Assembly: GCA_036504595.1 (NCBI GenBank)
Contig: DASXUX010000001.1
Coordinates: 62,001 to 126,000, forward strand
Origin: DASXUX01 sp036504595
GTDB taxonomy: Bacteria > Planctomycetota > SZUA-567 > H5-PLA8
Reading direction: 5' to 3'
Length of the DNA: 64,000 nucleotides
Shown: one piece after another, positions 34,354 to 43,103 of the stretch
Layout: each line of letters starts with the position of its first letter
Position numbering within the stretch: position 1 is the stretch's first letter
Translations under genes and position numbers: made by a program
Notes under the pieces: generated by a model
Database searches by the model: none
Told to the model about the DNA's origin: nothing
What the model saw: the letters and a program-made list of their open reading frames with translations, nothing else

Positions 34354-34569
34354 ATGGGAACGGCGGAACGCTACACCACACGCGAAATTGCAGAGCGGCT
34401 CAACTGCCCTAGAGCAGCGGCGCTTCAACTGCTAAAGGCCGCGCACATACCCTGCGAACGACAAGGCACGTTCCTTTGGGATGCCGCGTCGGTGGACAGG
34501 CTGGTCTCGATGCTTCAGTACGCGAGAGGGTCGTCAATCGGTGACGGCCAATGGGAGAAGATTGGCTGA
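34354..34569 (+). CDS. Small HTH (MerR/excisionase-like) DNA-binding protein
   Basis: The 71-residue protein has YTTREIAERLNCPRAAALQLLKAAHIPCERQGTFLWDAASVDRLV, a winged-helix pattern of the HTH_17 type. It may regulate the element or assist excision by Int2, although it is far from that gene. Confidence 0.7.
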   Translation: MGTAERYTTREIAERLNCPRAAALQLLKAAHIPCERQGTFLWDAASVDRLVSMLQYARGSSIGDGQWEKIG

Positions 34570-34615
34570 CGCGGCAGGCATTCAGCCCTGTCGCTCACTA
34601 CCGGGGAGAAAGAAC

Positions 34616-35077
34616 ATGAAATGCTTAACAGCAAAGGTGTCTACAGGCTCAGACGGCATGGCACAGGAACTCCTTCTTGTCCTTGCAAAGGACGCGGTCG
34701 AGTTTGCTGCGATGCCTATGCTGGGACTTTCCGGTGTCACAGACGTTCCACCGAAGCCGAACATTCCCATTTCGCCGGGGACTGACGAACTGTCCGTCTA
34801 TATCGGAGCCATCTGGGTCGGCAGGACTGCGGAAAAGACAAGAACCAAGAGAGAAAAGTGGAGCGTCATCATTTGTGCGCCGGAAGGAAGAAGGGTACAC
34901 GTCGTCTCGTCATCGCTGGTCGGCGTGCTGCTAAATGCTATCGGGCTTCATTTTAGGAGCCGCTACCCTAAATGGATTTTTCAGCAGACAATGCAGGCAG
35001 TCGCTCGCAGCCTTCACCGCAAGATCGTGTTGTTTACGGCGTTGCACCGGCTGCGGCCACGGCCAGCGCAGCATTAA
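34616..35077 (+). CDS. Hypothetical protein, 153 aa
   Basis: ATG 34616 has a GGGGAGAA site; an earlier in-frame ATG lies inside the upstream HTH gene. The product is mixed alpha/beta (LSVYIGAIWVGRTAEK, WSVIICAPEGRRVHVV) without a known motif. Confidence 0.6.
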   Translation: MKCLTAKVSTGSDGMAQELLLVLAKDAVEFAAMPMLGLSGVTDVPPKPNIPISPGTDELSVYIGAIWVGRTAEKTRTKREKWSVIICAPEGRRVHVVSSSLVGVLLNAIGLHFRSRYPKWIFQQTMQAVARSLHRKIVLFTALHRLRPRPAQH

Positions 35078-35382
35078 CCGACCCGGCGTGCGCGGGTCGG
35101 CGTTACACGCGCCCTTTTGTCATAAACATCTAAAACGTGATTGCGCTGGAAAGGGAGCAGGAAGTGTAACACACGAGAAAGGCGCGTCCTTTTTAGATGC
35201 CTGTCAAATAAAAAAATAGCCGGTGTGTGAAAATCTTAGGCCCGATACGTCACTAGGAGTTTTCGCATAGTGCGACTTTTTTCTCTGCGTCTGGACAACT
35301 GCGGACAAGAATCGAGCGGCAGCGGTCATCTGCTGCCGCAAACGCCCTTATACTTGGAAGCCCGGACGTGAGGGAAAGCAGA
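35078..35382. other. Intergenic region before the primase operon; candidate origin region
   Basis: No gene is seen in these 305 bases. The region holds a CCGACCCG...CGGGTCGG hairpin (35078-35100), an AT-rich stretch (35198-35215) and a small CGCATAGTGCG hairpin followed by T residues (35264-35280). Its place directly before HTH and primase genes fits a regulatory or origin role, without proof. Confidence 0.4.
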
Positions 35383-35616
35383 ATGAGCCAGATGGCGTTT
35401 AGGGAGCCGTTCTACACGGTCGCAGAAGTGTCAAAGGCGCTGAAGTTGTCGCCGCGCACGATTCGGCGGAAGGTGCGGCGTGGCGAGTTGCCGCCGCTCC
35501 ACCCGGTCATGCGGCGCTTCCGAGGCGATCAACTTCAGTCAGTCTGTGAGGCTGGCAAGCCCTGGTGCAAGTTGGAGAAGACGCGGCGGAAGGAGCATGC
35601 AAAAAGTGAGTCCTGA
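35383..35616 (+). CDS. Excisionase/HTH_17-like DNA-binding protein
   Basis: FYTVAEVSKALKLSPRTIRRKVRRGELPPLHPVMRRFRGDQL is a clear HTH_17 domain. ATG 35383 follows AGGGAAAG. The gene overlaps the primase start by 20 bases, so the two are coupled and this protein probably controls replication genes. Confidence 0.75.
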   Translation: MSQMAFREPFYTVAEVSKALKLSPRTIRRKVRRGELPPLHPVMRRFRGDQLQSVCEAGKPWCKLEKTRRKEHAKSES

Positions 35617-37189
35617 AACAGAACCACAGCCAGGCCCGAACGAGCGCGACAACGAGAACAGGCTGCGCATCGTCAGGTTGCCTACAGGGACTCGGCGGGA
35701 TGGTTCCGCTGAAGAGCCGAGCGAACCTGAGACCCCCCTGCCGGAAGACATCGTGAGTCTAGGTCTGACGCACGTCCGTATCATAGAGCGGTTCGTTCAG
35801 CAGCACGGCTCGTCAGTCTTGTTCTGTGCCGCGCTTGGTGGCTGGCTTTTCTATGATGGCAGGCACTGGATACGCAGTGATCGGGAAGTTTATGGTCGTC
35901 TTGTGGCGCTTGTCCGCGCTGTCCACATGGAATGCCTGAACATTGAAGATACTGACTTGTTCAAAGAGGCTATGAAGTTTCTGCTGAGGGCCGAATCAAA
36001 AGAGGGCATCGCGGCAATGATGGCGCTGGCTGAAAAGGCGCTCGCCGTAGGTGTCGAGATGTTTGACAAACAACAGTGGCTCGTGAATGTTCTCAACGGC
36101 ACCCTTGATCTGCAAACAGGTAAACTGCGCCCCCACGATTCTGCGGACTTCATCACCAAGCTGCTGAAGACAAGCTACGATCCTGTCGCAAACTGCCCCG
36201 TTTGGAAGAACTTCATCTCCACGATGCTCGGCAACGACAATGAATTGATCGTCTTCGCCCAGCGGCTCGTCGGCTATTCGCTCTCTGGTCAGGCAAATGA
36301 GCGAATCATCATCCTGCTCGTGGGCAGTGGCAAGAACGGCAAGAGCACGCTGCTGGACCTGCTGCGTATTTTATTCGGCGACGCCGATGCCGCAGGTTTC
36401 GCACACAAGGTAGACGCGGGCGCACTCACCAAGACAAAGCAGCGCGACACCCTTTTCCAGCTTGCCGTACTGCGTGGGGCCAGAATTGTGTCGCTTGCTG
36501 AGAAGTTCGGCACCACGGCCATTGATATTGAGCTATTGAAAGAACTGGCAGGAAACGAGGCCATTGTCGCCCGGCATCCACATGGACGTCCATTCACGTT
36601 CAAGCCAGAGTTCACTCTCTGGGTTGGGACAAACAAATTGCCCGCCGTGCCGGACGATCTCGCTATCTTTGATCGTCTCAGGATCGTGCCGTGTAACGTC
36701 CGGTTCTACGACACTGAACAGGAAGCCGTCGCCGGGTGCGGCGACAAGTCGCGGGTGAAAGATGTTTTCCTGCCGGACAAACTTATCGAAGAACTCCCCG
36801 GCATTCTTGCGTGGGCCGTTCAGGGTTGTCTCGATTGGAAGAAGCATGGGCTGGCGGCACCGAAAGCCGTGCAGCAAGCAACTGCGGCCTATCAACGGCA
36901 GTCAAACCCTCTGCCGGACTTCCTAATCGAGAACTGCGTCATTGAGCCGAATGCAAAGATCATACGTGATGACCTATGGGAGGCATTCCAGCACTGGGCA
37001 GAAGAATCCGGGCGTGCGTTGTCAAAGTTCGAATTTCTCGCAGGTGTCAAGGCACAGGTCGGCTCACCTGCTCCGAAGCGTATCGAAGGAATGTTGAAAA
37101 GATGCTGGGTTGGAATCCGGTTGCGAAAGCCCGGCGAAAAGATCAAGGTGCAGCAGGGAGCCGCATCTTTGGTGCGCCGTCGATGTTGA
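35597..37189 (+). CDS. P4-type primase/helicase C-terminal protein (SF3, D5-like)
   Basis: The protein contains PVWKNFISTMLG and an SF3 helicase with Walker A GSGKNGKST (about 244-252), RIVSLAEK as Walker B region and FTLWVGTNKLPAV (motif C). Downstream DRLRIVPCNVRF and ILAWAVQGCLDWKK are typical of phage P4/D5 DUF5906 proteins. It should unwind the element's origin. No N-terminal primase domain is evident, so priming may be done by the host. Such proteins are common in phage satellites and integrative elements. It pairs with the upstream HTH gene. Confidence 0.88.
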   Translation: MQKVSPETEPQPGPNERDNENRLRIVRLPTGTRRDGSAEEPSEPETPLPEDIVSLGLTHVRIIERFVQQHGSSVLFCAALGGWLFYDGRHWIRSDREVYGRLVALVRAVHMECLNIEDTDLFKEAMKFLLRAESKEGIAAMMALAEKALAVGVEMFDKQQWLVNVLNGTLDLQTGKLRPHDSADFITKLLKTSYDPVANCPVWKNFISTMLGNDNELIVFAQRLVGYSLSGQANERIIILLVGSGKNGKSTLLDLLRILFGDADAAGFAHKVDAGALTKTKQRDTLFQLAVLRGARIVSLAEKFGTTAIDIELLKELAGNEAIVARHPHGRPFTFKPEFTLWVGTNKLPAVPDDLAIFDRLRIVPCNVRFYDTEQEAVAGCGDKSRVKDVFLPDKLIEELPGILAWAVQGCLDWKKHGLAAPKAVQQATAAYQRQSNPLPDFLIENCVIEPNAKIIRDDLWEAFQHWAEESGRALSKFEFLAGVKAQVGSPAPKRIEGMLKRCWVGIRLRKPGEKIKVQQGAASLVRRRC

Positions 37190-37283
37190 GCGGCTTGCCG
37201 ACGCACTGAAGCAAGAAACTCGAAAATGAGAAGGTGTTTCAGGCGACTGATCACCACCGGATGAACAATACGAGGAGAAAAAG

Positions 37284-37979
37284 ATGAATGTGAACGAGAC
37301 TGTCGTTAAACAGGCGCTGCGGTTCTACGACGAACTGTCACGCGGCACGGAACACGTCCAGCCAATGGCAATCGGCTTTCGGGACGATATGCCGGTAATG
37401 GTTTTCATTGACCACTGCGCCGAGTGTTTTTTCAACAAGACACCTGAGAAGGCCCAAGAATTCGCGTGTAGCAGTATCGTCATGTTTCTTTACGTGAATC
37501 ATGGCGACAGAAGCGAAGATGAACCGCCAGGAGTTGTCTTTGCCCATTGTGCGGCGGCAGGAGTTGACTTCTTTGTTGCCAATCTGTTCATGGATGCAGA
37601 TAAGCAATGGGAACCGTTCGAGACACAGTTGGATGCAGAGGAGCGGCTTTCCATGCTGGAAATCGTTAAGCGTGTCGGCACGCCACGGCGGGGAACTTGG
37701 TTCGAGTCTCTGGCGCTCGCAGACGGCTCAACGATTCAGGTGCCATCCTATCCCGGTCTGACGTTGTCGGACCATGAATGGCATCGTCATCCTTCGGGCT
37801 TCATCTACAGGAAGGCGACCATTGAGGAACTGCATCAGGGGTCACCGAAGAAAATCCTTCTGAGCGACGAGTTGCTGGTTCATTGGCGTGTCAACATGCG
37901 GCTTGAGTACTGTCGCTGCCCAGACGAACCGACTTCGTACACCGCAGCACTCATGTCACCGCTCGCTTTTGCGGACTAA
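37284..37979 (+). CDS. Hypothetical protein, 231 aa, paralogue of 38265-38936
   Basis: A soluble protein with a GAGGAG ribosome site. Its C-terminal third (LSDHEWHRHPSGFIYRKATIEE...) matches that of the protein at 38265 (PNHDWCRYEWLRDSEGRVFRHATTVEE...), so the two belong to one family. No function is recognised. Confidence 0.7.
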   Translation: MNVNETVVKQALRFYDELSRGTEHVQPMAIGFRDDMPVMVFIDHCAECFFNKTPEKAQEFACSSIVMFLYVNHGDRSEDEPPGVVFAHCAAAGVDFFVANLFMDADKQWEPFETQLDAEERLSMLEIVKRVGTPRRGTWFESLALADGSTIQVPSYPGLTLSDHEWHRHPSGFIYRKATIEELHQGSPKKILLSDELLVHWRVNMRLEYCRCPDEPTSYTAALMSPLAFAD

Positions 37980-38087
37980 GCGCGGGGCGTTAAGTTGCAG
38001 CCATGAACGCGAAAACGGCAATTTCCGACCAATTCGAGAATCCGTGGGCAGGATAACGCCGCGCTTGCCGTCACTCCATAATGGAGC

Positions 38088-38210
38088 ATGAACATGATTT
38101 CTGGGTTCGACGATGGCCTCTTCAAGGCGGTGAACCGTAACGGCGCGGCATTGGCTGAGTCAGGCGTTACGCCCGTTACGGTTGTTACACCCAAAACGGA
38201 AACTCCCTGA
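38088..38210 (+). CDS. Possible 40-residue peptide
   Basis: ATG 38088 opens MNMISGFDDGLFKAVNRNG and stops at 38210; GGAG lies only a few bases before it. Its end covers three tandem 9-bp units with GTTAC. Without homologues this could equally be a regulatory stretch. Confidence 0.3.
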   Translation: MNMISGFDDGLFKAVNRNGAALAESGVTPVTVVTPKTETP

Positions 38211-38264
38211 ACGTTCAAAGGCGCGGGGGCGCTTCCTGGGAGCCGTAACATTGAGGGAAAAGGG

Positions 38265-38936
38265 ATGGCTTCAAAACTGATTCAGACGCTAAAGGCTTCG
38301 ATGGGGCACTACGCTGAATACGTTACCCGATATGGCGAAGAGGTGCAGGTATGCCTTGGCTGCCGTGATCGGCACCCTGTGGTTGCTTGGACCAGCGATA
38401 GGAAGGACAGGGCGCTTGCTGCCTTTCAGCGTGATCTCACGACGTTTAACTGCAACCGAGTGATGATGATCGTGCCGCTAATAGGCGAAAGAGACGAAAT
38501 CTGCGCTCACTCTATAAGCGACTGCTCTCGCGTGCACTACCGGCTGTTCTTCTGCTGTCATGGTCGCTTTGAACCCATGCGGATAACGGCCAGTGATCGT
38601 CGTCACATGGAACAATTCGTGACGCCGCTATCTCTTAACGCAGGGCCTGGCGACTGGCACATACGCGTTCCCGTGAGTGGCTGCGCGGGTGAAGTAGTGG
38701 TTGCTGCTGCTCTCCCAAATCACGATTGGTGCAGATACGAATGGCTGCGGGACAGCGAGGGGCGCGTCTTCCGGCACGCAACAACGGTGGAGGAAGACTG
38801 GGGGGCACCGGAACGCATTTGGCTAAATGCCGAGATGGAGGCCAGACGCGCAATCACTCTTCGTCTTGAGACGCGCCGATTCGAGGTCGCCGTAAATGAC
38901 TATCCGCTTGCTGGAAAGCCAAGAAGCGCTGGATAG
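38265..38936 (+). CDS. Hypothetical protein, 223 aa, paralogue of 37284-37979
   Basis: It starts after GAGGGAAAAGGG. Cys residues are frequent in the first 100 residues (CLGC, CN, CAH, CSR, FFCCHG). The C-terminal part resembles its upstream neighbour, while the N-terminal halves differ more. Function unknown. Confidence 0.7.
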   Translation: MASKLIQTLKASMGHYAEYVTRYGEEVQVCLGCRDRHPVVAWTSDRKDRALAAFQRDLTTFNCNRVMMIVPLIGERDEICAHSISDCSRVHYRLFFCCHGRFEPMRITASDRRHMEQFVTPLSLNAGPGDWHIRVPVSGCAGEVVVAAALPNHDWCRYEWLRDSEGRVFRHATTVEEDWGAPERIWLNAEMEARRAITLRLETRRFEVAVNDYPLAGKPRSAG

Positions 38937-39132
38937 ATCACAGCTACGGTGTCGTTCAAGTCACCTTCACGCGGCTCTCTCCGAAGGCAATGAAGTCGCA
39001 GCAGAAATTGAGTTCGCGAAGCACGTGATTTGTCCTGAGGGATAGGTTGCCGCTGCGTGCAATCTAGTCTGCGGCTGGTGCGCCGACTCAGCGGACGGAG
39101 AACTTTGCGAGAATTTCAGGAGCAGACCGGCA

Positions 39133-39561
39133 ATGAAAGAAAAGAATGCCTACCGCCGCGTGATTGAACGGACTGCCCAACGAGCGGCGATGTCTGAGGT
39201 ACACGTCGCTTTGATAGTCGAGGGCTTTTGGGAAGCCGTCTCTGAGCAACTTTGCGACCGGGGCATCGTCGCCATTGCGGGCTTCGGGTTGTTCGGTACG
39301 CCGTGCCGGGTGGAAGAGAAGACCGGTGAGGTTCGCGGGCCAGCGTCGGTCCGGTTCGTGGCAGCGCGTGCTCTCACGAACGAAGTCGCTTCCTGCTGTC
39401 AGCCCAGCGAGAAAACGGAGAGGAAGTGGCGAAGGAAGTCACTCACAAAGAAACGAACCGACGCCCCGGTTTCGGTTTCAAGCCAGAAGCTGTCGCCGGA
39501 TAGGCTGAGGGAGCTAAGGCTCGCCGACGCTCGCCTCATTTTGAAATCGCTGCCGGGTTAA
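39133..39561 (+). CDS. HU/IHF-like DNA-binding protein with extended tail
   Basis: VHVALIVEGFWEAVSEQLCDRGIVAIAGFGLFGTPCRV matches the dimerisation and beta-arm start of HU family proteins, and a basic arm-like region follows. The last 60 residues are a basic tail (KTERKWRRKSLTKKR) not present in standard HU. AGGAG precedes the ATG. A second HU-like gene follows after 25 bases. Confidence 0.75.
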   Translation: MKEKNAYRRVIERTAQRAAMSEVHVALIVEGFWEAVSEQLCDRGIVAIAGFGLFGTPCRVEEKTGEVRGPASVRFVAARALTNEVASCCQPSEKTERKWRRKSLTKKRTDAPVSVSSQKLSPDRLRELRLADARLILKSLPG

Positions 39562-39573
39562 CACAATGACAAC
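39557..39573. promoter_or_regulatory. 17-bp dispersed palindrome, copy 6
   Basis: GTTAACACAATGACAAC contains the stop codon of the first HU-like gene and lies 12 bases before the GTG of the second. Confidence 0.7.
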
Positions 39574-39585
39574 GGAGATTGCCTC

Positions 39586-40053
39586 GTGAGCCTACTTAGA
39601 GCGCCATTCATATCGAACGCCTTCCGGGGACAGGGCGATGCACTCACGGGCTGCATTGACGCCGTTGCGCGGCGCTATGCGTTCAGCCAACCGGACGTAG
39701 CGATTACGATGTCCTTTTTCTTAGAGGCCGTCGCCGTCGAGATGGACCGGGGAAATAGCGTAACGATTCGCGGCTTCGGCACGTTCAAGCCCACGACGTA
39801 CCATCCGAGAAAGAAGAAGCTGCCTCCGTACTGCCGCCCCTATTTCTATCCCGCGTCGAAGCTGAAACGCGCCGTTCAGATGCACGCAATCCCAAGCAAA
39901 GCGGTGATAGAAGCTGTCACTCGTTATCGTGAACGGCACCGCCCCGGCAAGAGAAGCGACAAGGCGAGTCAGCGGACATTCACCGCGATGGAAGCGTGGC
40001 GACAGCAGGTGGAAGCCCATTGTCCCGGACTACGGTGCGATGCTGTTGTGTAA
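39586..40053 (+). CDS. HU/IHF-like DNA-binding protein, second copy
   Basis: DVAITMSFFLEAVAVEMDRGNSVTIRGFGTFKP is an HU-type core; the following RKKKLPPYCRPYFYPASKLKRAV replaces the usual arm and closing helix. GTG 39586 is used, with GGAGA upstream. Together with the gene before it, it may form an element-specific heterodimer that bends DNA for replication or recombination. Confidence 0.78.
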   Translation: MSLLRAPFISNAFRGQGDALTGCIDAVARRYAFSQPDVAITMSFFLEAVAVEMDRGNSVTIRGFGTFKPTTYHPRKKKLPPYCRPYFYPASKLKRAVQMHAIPSKAVIEAVTRYRERHRPGKRSDKASQRTFTAMEAWRQQVEAHCPGLRCDAVV

Positions 40054-40180
40054 CACTTTTTTTATGTCACAGCCTTGCTTTCAGCCGCTTTCGGACAGGG
40101 GTGGGGGGCGCTTTAAGTGCTGTACTTGGCAAAAAGGACGTGCTCTTATTTCCGGGGCTAACTCAACAAACGGGGGGAGC

Positions 40181-40768
40181 ATGAACGACAAAGACCTGAA
40201 GGCGCTGCTTCAGACCGCTTACGATCAAGCCCGGCGCGGACCCGACACTGAAGATAGGCCGGGACCGATTCACGCCGACCGCTCCCGACGATTCGTTGAA
40301 GCTGTCGCGTCGGAATTTCGCGAGCGATACAAGGCAGATGATGGATTTGCGGTGTTCAGTAAACACTGGACCAGCAACCAAGAGGGCTTCAAGCTGAACG
40401 AGTTAAGCTACGATGTTCACGTGGTTCAGATTGAGCGCGTGGGTGCGAAGGGACTGCCGTTCGTTAAGAAGGCTATGTGGCAAGTGGAAAGTGAGTTCGC
40501 ACGGGACGCTCACGAAGCATTGATCGACATGTCAAAACTTGTGTGCGGCTCCGCGCCGAATAAACTGTTTATCGGTCCCATTGTCTCAGAACTTCGGCAG
40601 CGCGAGTACATGGCAGCACTTCTCGCTCCGGCGCGGGAGTGCAACGCAGCCACTTACCTTTGTCTCGTGGAGCACCCGGACAAATGGTCGGGTTTAGGTG
40701 AGAATGCCGACGTGCACTTCTACAGGTTTGTTGCGGGAGACTGGGAAAGCGCCGGTGCCGAACACTAG
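40181..40768 (+). CDS. Hypothetical protein of an unnamed family, paralogue of 26121-26714
   Basis: ATG 40181 follows GGGGGGAG. The 195 residues contain FSKHW, LNELSYDVHV, AMWQVESEF, DMSKLVCGSAPNKLFIGP and LVEHPDKW, the same order and spacing as in the protein at 26121. A PD-(D/E)XK-like core is possible but unproved. It ends against a convergent XRE regulator with a four-base overlap. Confidence 0.72.
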   Translation: MNDKDLKALLQTAYDQARRGPDTEDRPGPIHADRSRRFVEAVASEFRERYKADDGFAVFSKHWTSNQEGFKLNELSYDVHVVQIERVGAKGLPFVKKAMWQVESEFARDAHEALIDMSKLVCGSAPNKLFIGPIVSELRQREYMAALLAPARECNAATYLCLVEHPDKWSGLGENADVHFYRFVAGDWESAGAEH

Positions 40769-41142
40769 CGGGCAAAGGCGTCCAATCCCCGGCGCACGCG
40801 GCCAAGGGTCTTCAAGTCAAGCCGACGAAGAATGCGGCTGATAACAACTATTTCGTCCGCAACGCGGTCTGTTTCACGGGTGCCCTGTTCGGGATAGTCT
40901 ACAAACTCCCGCAACTCCATATCAAAGGCGTCGGCCAGCAGTTCCACTGTCATCAAGGTCGGCATTGTTCGTCCGCTCTCTAAGTGAGAGACGTGGTGCT
41001 GGCGCAACTTCGCACGACTCGCCAGTTCGGCTTGGGTCCAGCCGCACTTTTCGCGTAGGCTTCGCACGCGGTCGGCGAATCGCCGCAACACTGTGTCCTT
41101 GTGCGGCTGTCGTTCCGTCGAGCGTCGCGTCTGCCTTGGCAC
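40765..41142 (-). CDS. XRE family transcriptional regulator
   Basis: VRSLREKCGWTQAELASRAKLRQHHVSHLESGRTMPTLMTVELLADAFDM is a complete Cro/C1-type HTH. The C-terminal 50 residues may form a dimerisation helix. It is the only XRE-type repressor candidate in element 2 and therefore one candidate to bind the dispersed palindromes. Confidence 0.85.
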   Translation of the reverse strand: MPRQTRRSTERQPHKDTVLRRFADRVRSLREKCGWTQAELASRAKLRQHHVSHLESGRTMPTLMTVELLADAFDMELREFVDYPEQGTRETDRVADEIVVISRILRRLDLKTLGRVRRGLDAFAR

Positions 41143-41272
41143 GGCCTGACTCCTTTACGAAGAAAACCTCTTCGGTTTGAATCGGAATAAAACGCTTGCC
41201 GGGTAGATCACGACGATGTATTACGCGGGTACAGTGATGTATAAAACTGAGGGCGACGAGAGAGGGGGCCGT

Positions 41273-41866
41273 ATGTACGCGGTGAAGGCTCATGGCGCAA
41301 GTTGTGTGATCGTCTTGGTTGCATGTCTCTCCGGTTGCGGCGGCGGCACTCAACCAGTGCAGCCGTCGTCCGGTAAGTCAGCCGCTGCTACGCCGAAGCC
41401 CGCGAGTGAAGAGAGAGACCCAGCCAAGTGGAGCATGGAGCATCTCGAAGATGAATTGGCGAATGTACGCCGCGAGAAACTGGCGCTGGAAGAGGGAACA
41501 GGCATCTTTCAAATCACTGGTGACATAAAGGACCGTGACGCCGACTCAATAACGGTGTGGGGGACGGCATACGCCGCAGACAGCGATTACTCGCAGTTGG
41601 GAGCACTGCTGAACAAATCAAACATTCTGGTGCTGACTAAAAAAACGAACGGGATTGGCGGCGGCATGTATTTGGGTTTCCACCGCTTTAAGGAGAAGCG
41701 AGCCGGGAAGAACGGATTTGGCGCTACGGTGCCGGTATGGGTCTATGAAGGCGATGGATGCGACCCGGACTCACGTGGGGCAAAAATCGCTCGATTGGAA
41801 GAGCGAGATGAAGAGCTTCGGCTGATATGGGTTGCCCGGCGAAAGGAAACGAAGGGCGGGAAGTAA
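41273..41866 (+). CDS. Lipoprotein, function unknown
   Basis: ATG 41273 (after GAGAGGGGG) starts a signal peptide ending in a lipobox, LVACLSGC. A Pro/Ala linker follows, then a coiled stretch (MEHLEDELANVRREKLALEEG) and a beta-rich domain. It should be anchored to a membrane outside the cytoplasm. It could alter the cell surface, for example in superinfection exclusion, but nothing shows this directly. Confidence 0.7.
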   Translation: MYAVKAHGASCVIVLVACLSGCGGGTQPVQPSSGKSAAATPKPASEERDPAKWSMEHLEDELANVRREKLALEEGTGIFQITGDIKDRDADSITVWGTAYAADSDYSQLGALLNKSNILVLTKKTNGIGGGMYLGFHRFKEKRAGKNGFGATVPVWVYEGDGCDPDSRGAKIARLEERDEELRLIWVARRKETKGGK

Positions 41867-41941
41867 TCACCGTCTGCTTTGCAGGTCACGCGAACTTCCG
41901 GTCACGCGAGCACAACAAACAATCTCAAGATAGGGGGAAAA

Positions 41942-42292
41942 ATGAACAACACACAGGCACAGCCAAACCAAGCACAGAAGGCTGTTGGCGGGCTGTTCGG
42001 ATTGATCGTGGTGGGAGCCGTTCTCTACTACTTCTTCGTATATGGCGGGAGCGATGCTATAACCAAGTCGCAATTCGACAGTGTGAAGGAAGGAATGAGC
42101 TATCAAGAAGTCGTGCAAATCATCGGCAGTTCCGGCACGGAGAGCGTCAGTAGCTCGATGCCCGGCGTGCCCGGTGTAACGGACACGACGATCACAAAGA
42201 TTTACTCTTGGCAAAACAAGAATGGTTCCAACGCACAGATGACGTTCCAGAACGAGAAACTCGTCATTAAAGGACAGTTCGGCTTAAAATGA
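41942..42292 (+). CDS. Membrane-anchored DUF3862/BamE-like small protein
   Basis: One membrane helix (GLFGLIVVGAVLYYFFVY) is followed by QFDSVKEGMSYQEVVQIIGSSGTE and TKIYSWQNKNGSNAQMTFQNEKLVIKGQFGL, the SmpA/OmlA-like DUF3862 pattern. ATG 41942 has an AGGGGGAAAA site. Related domains bind other proteins in the envelope; its partner here may be the preceding lipoprotein. Confidence 0.75.
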   Translation: MNNTQAQPNQAQKAVGGLFGLIVVGAVLYYFFVYGGSDAITKSQFDSVKEGMSYQEVVQIIGSSGTESVSSSMPGVPGVTDTTITKIYSWQNKNGSNAQMTFQNEKLVIKGQFGLK

Positions 42293-42450
42293 AGGCTTCG
42301 CTTCTGGCGTCAGATGCAACGTGGCGCGGTGAAAAGCCGCCTAAACATTGGATTCGGGCACCAATTATTGAAAAAAGCATCTATGACGTTGTGTTAACCA
42401 CAAGTCCTGTCGCGGCCACTGTTTGCAGTTCCACTCCCGTCGAAACCTGA
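42289..42450 (+). CDS. Possible 53-residue ORF overlapping a palindrome copy
   Basis: ATG 42289 overlaps the stop of the preceding gene (ATGA) and the frame is open to 42450. It has no recognisable sequence and runs through a copy of the dispersed palindrome, so it may not be a gene. Confidence 0.25.
   Translation: MKASLLASDATWRGEKPPKHWIRAPIIEKSIYDVVLTTSPVAATVCSSTPVET
42382..42398. promoter_or_regulatory. 17-bp dispersed palindrome, copy 7
   Basis: TATGACGTTGTGTTAAC is in the 260-base gap before the next operon, 158 bases before its ATG. Confidence 0.65.
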
Positions 42451-42555
42451 CCTTTCTACGAGCGAGAAAGCCCCTTGATTACCCCCGCAAGGACGCTATT
42501 ACGCGGACGTTTCTCGGCGCGAACGCCGGGCTGTCCTGCGGAAAGGGGCGCGAAT

Positions 42556-42900
42556 ATGGCACAAAAGGAAGAAGCGGAAGATGACGAGAAGCTCGCCAGC
42601 ATGAAGGAGAAGCTGTTGGAACCGAAGGGCATGGCGAAGTCCGAAGACGGCAAAGAGTACCCGGTCTGCATTCTCGAAATCGAAACAAAGAAAATCCGCA
42701 ACGCGGTCACGTCCTTGTTGCACGCGGTCAACCCGGAAGCGTGGAAGCAGTACAAAGATATGAAGACTGCTGACGGCTCCCTGAAGGGCAAGCGAAAGGC
42801 GTACTCGTTCGCCTTCACGAAGCTGCTCGACGTGGGATTCAATATCTCCGGTCTGGTGGTCACGCTCGCCGCTACGCTCTCGCTGGCGGTGCAGCCATGA
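42556..42900 (+). CDS. Hypothetical protein, 114 aa
   Basis: ATG 42556 follows GAAAGGGG. The start is very charged (KEEAEDDEKLASMKEKL), and the C-terminus ends in a hydrophobic segment (ISGLVVTLAATLSLAV) that could be a membrane anchor. The stop overlaps the next start (ATGA). Confidence 0.6.
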   Translation: MAQKEEAEDDEKLASMKEKLLEPKGMAKSEDGKEYPVCILEIETKKIRNAVTSLLHAVNPEAWKQYKDMKTADGSLKGKRKAYSFAFTKLLDVGFNISGLVVTLAATLSLAVQP

Positions 42901-43103
42901 CGCCCCAGCACGTTGATTGCTTCATTCGCGTGAACTGCCCCGCGTGCGACGGCGAAGGCTTGATTCACCACGCGCCGCCGCGTTTGCCGTCTCAGGAACT
43001 CTGTGTCCGTTGCAGCGGCAAAGGGCGCGTCCGCGTTCCGGTGGACCAAATCAGAAAGGAATCCGTCCATGACTTCAATAGAGCCGCTCACCACGTCGCC
43101 TGA
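42897..43103 (+). CDS. Small zinc-ribbon protein (DnaJ-type CxxCxGxG)
   Basis: CPACDGEGLIHH and CVRCSGKGRV form a pair of CxxC.G.G knuckles as in the DnaJ central domain. The 68-residue protein is co-translated with its neighbours: it overlaps the upstream gene by four bases and the recombinase-like gene by 35. Confidence 0.65.
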   Translation: MTPQHVDCFIRVNCPACDGEGLIHHAPPRLPSQELCVRCSGKGRVRVPVDQIRKESVHDFNRAAHHVA

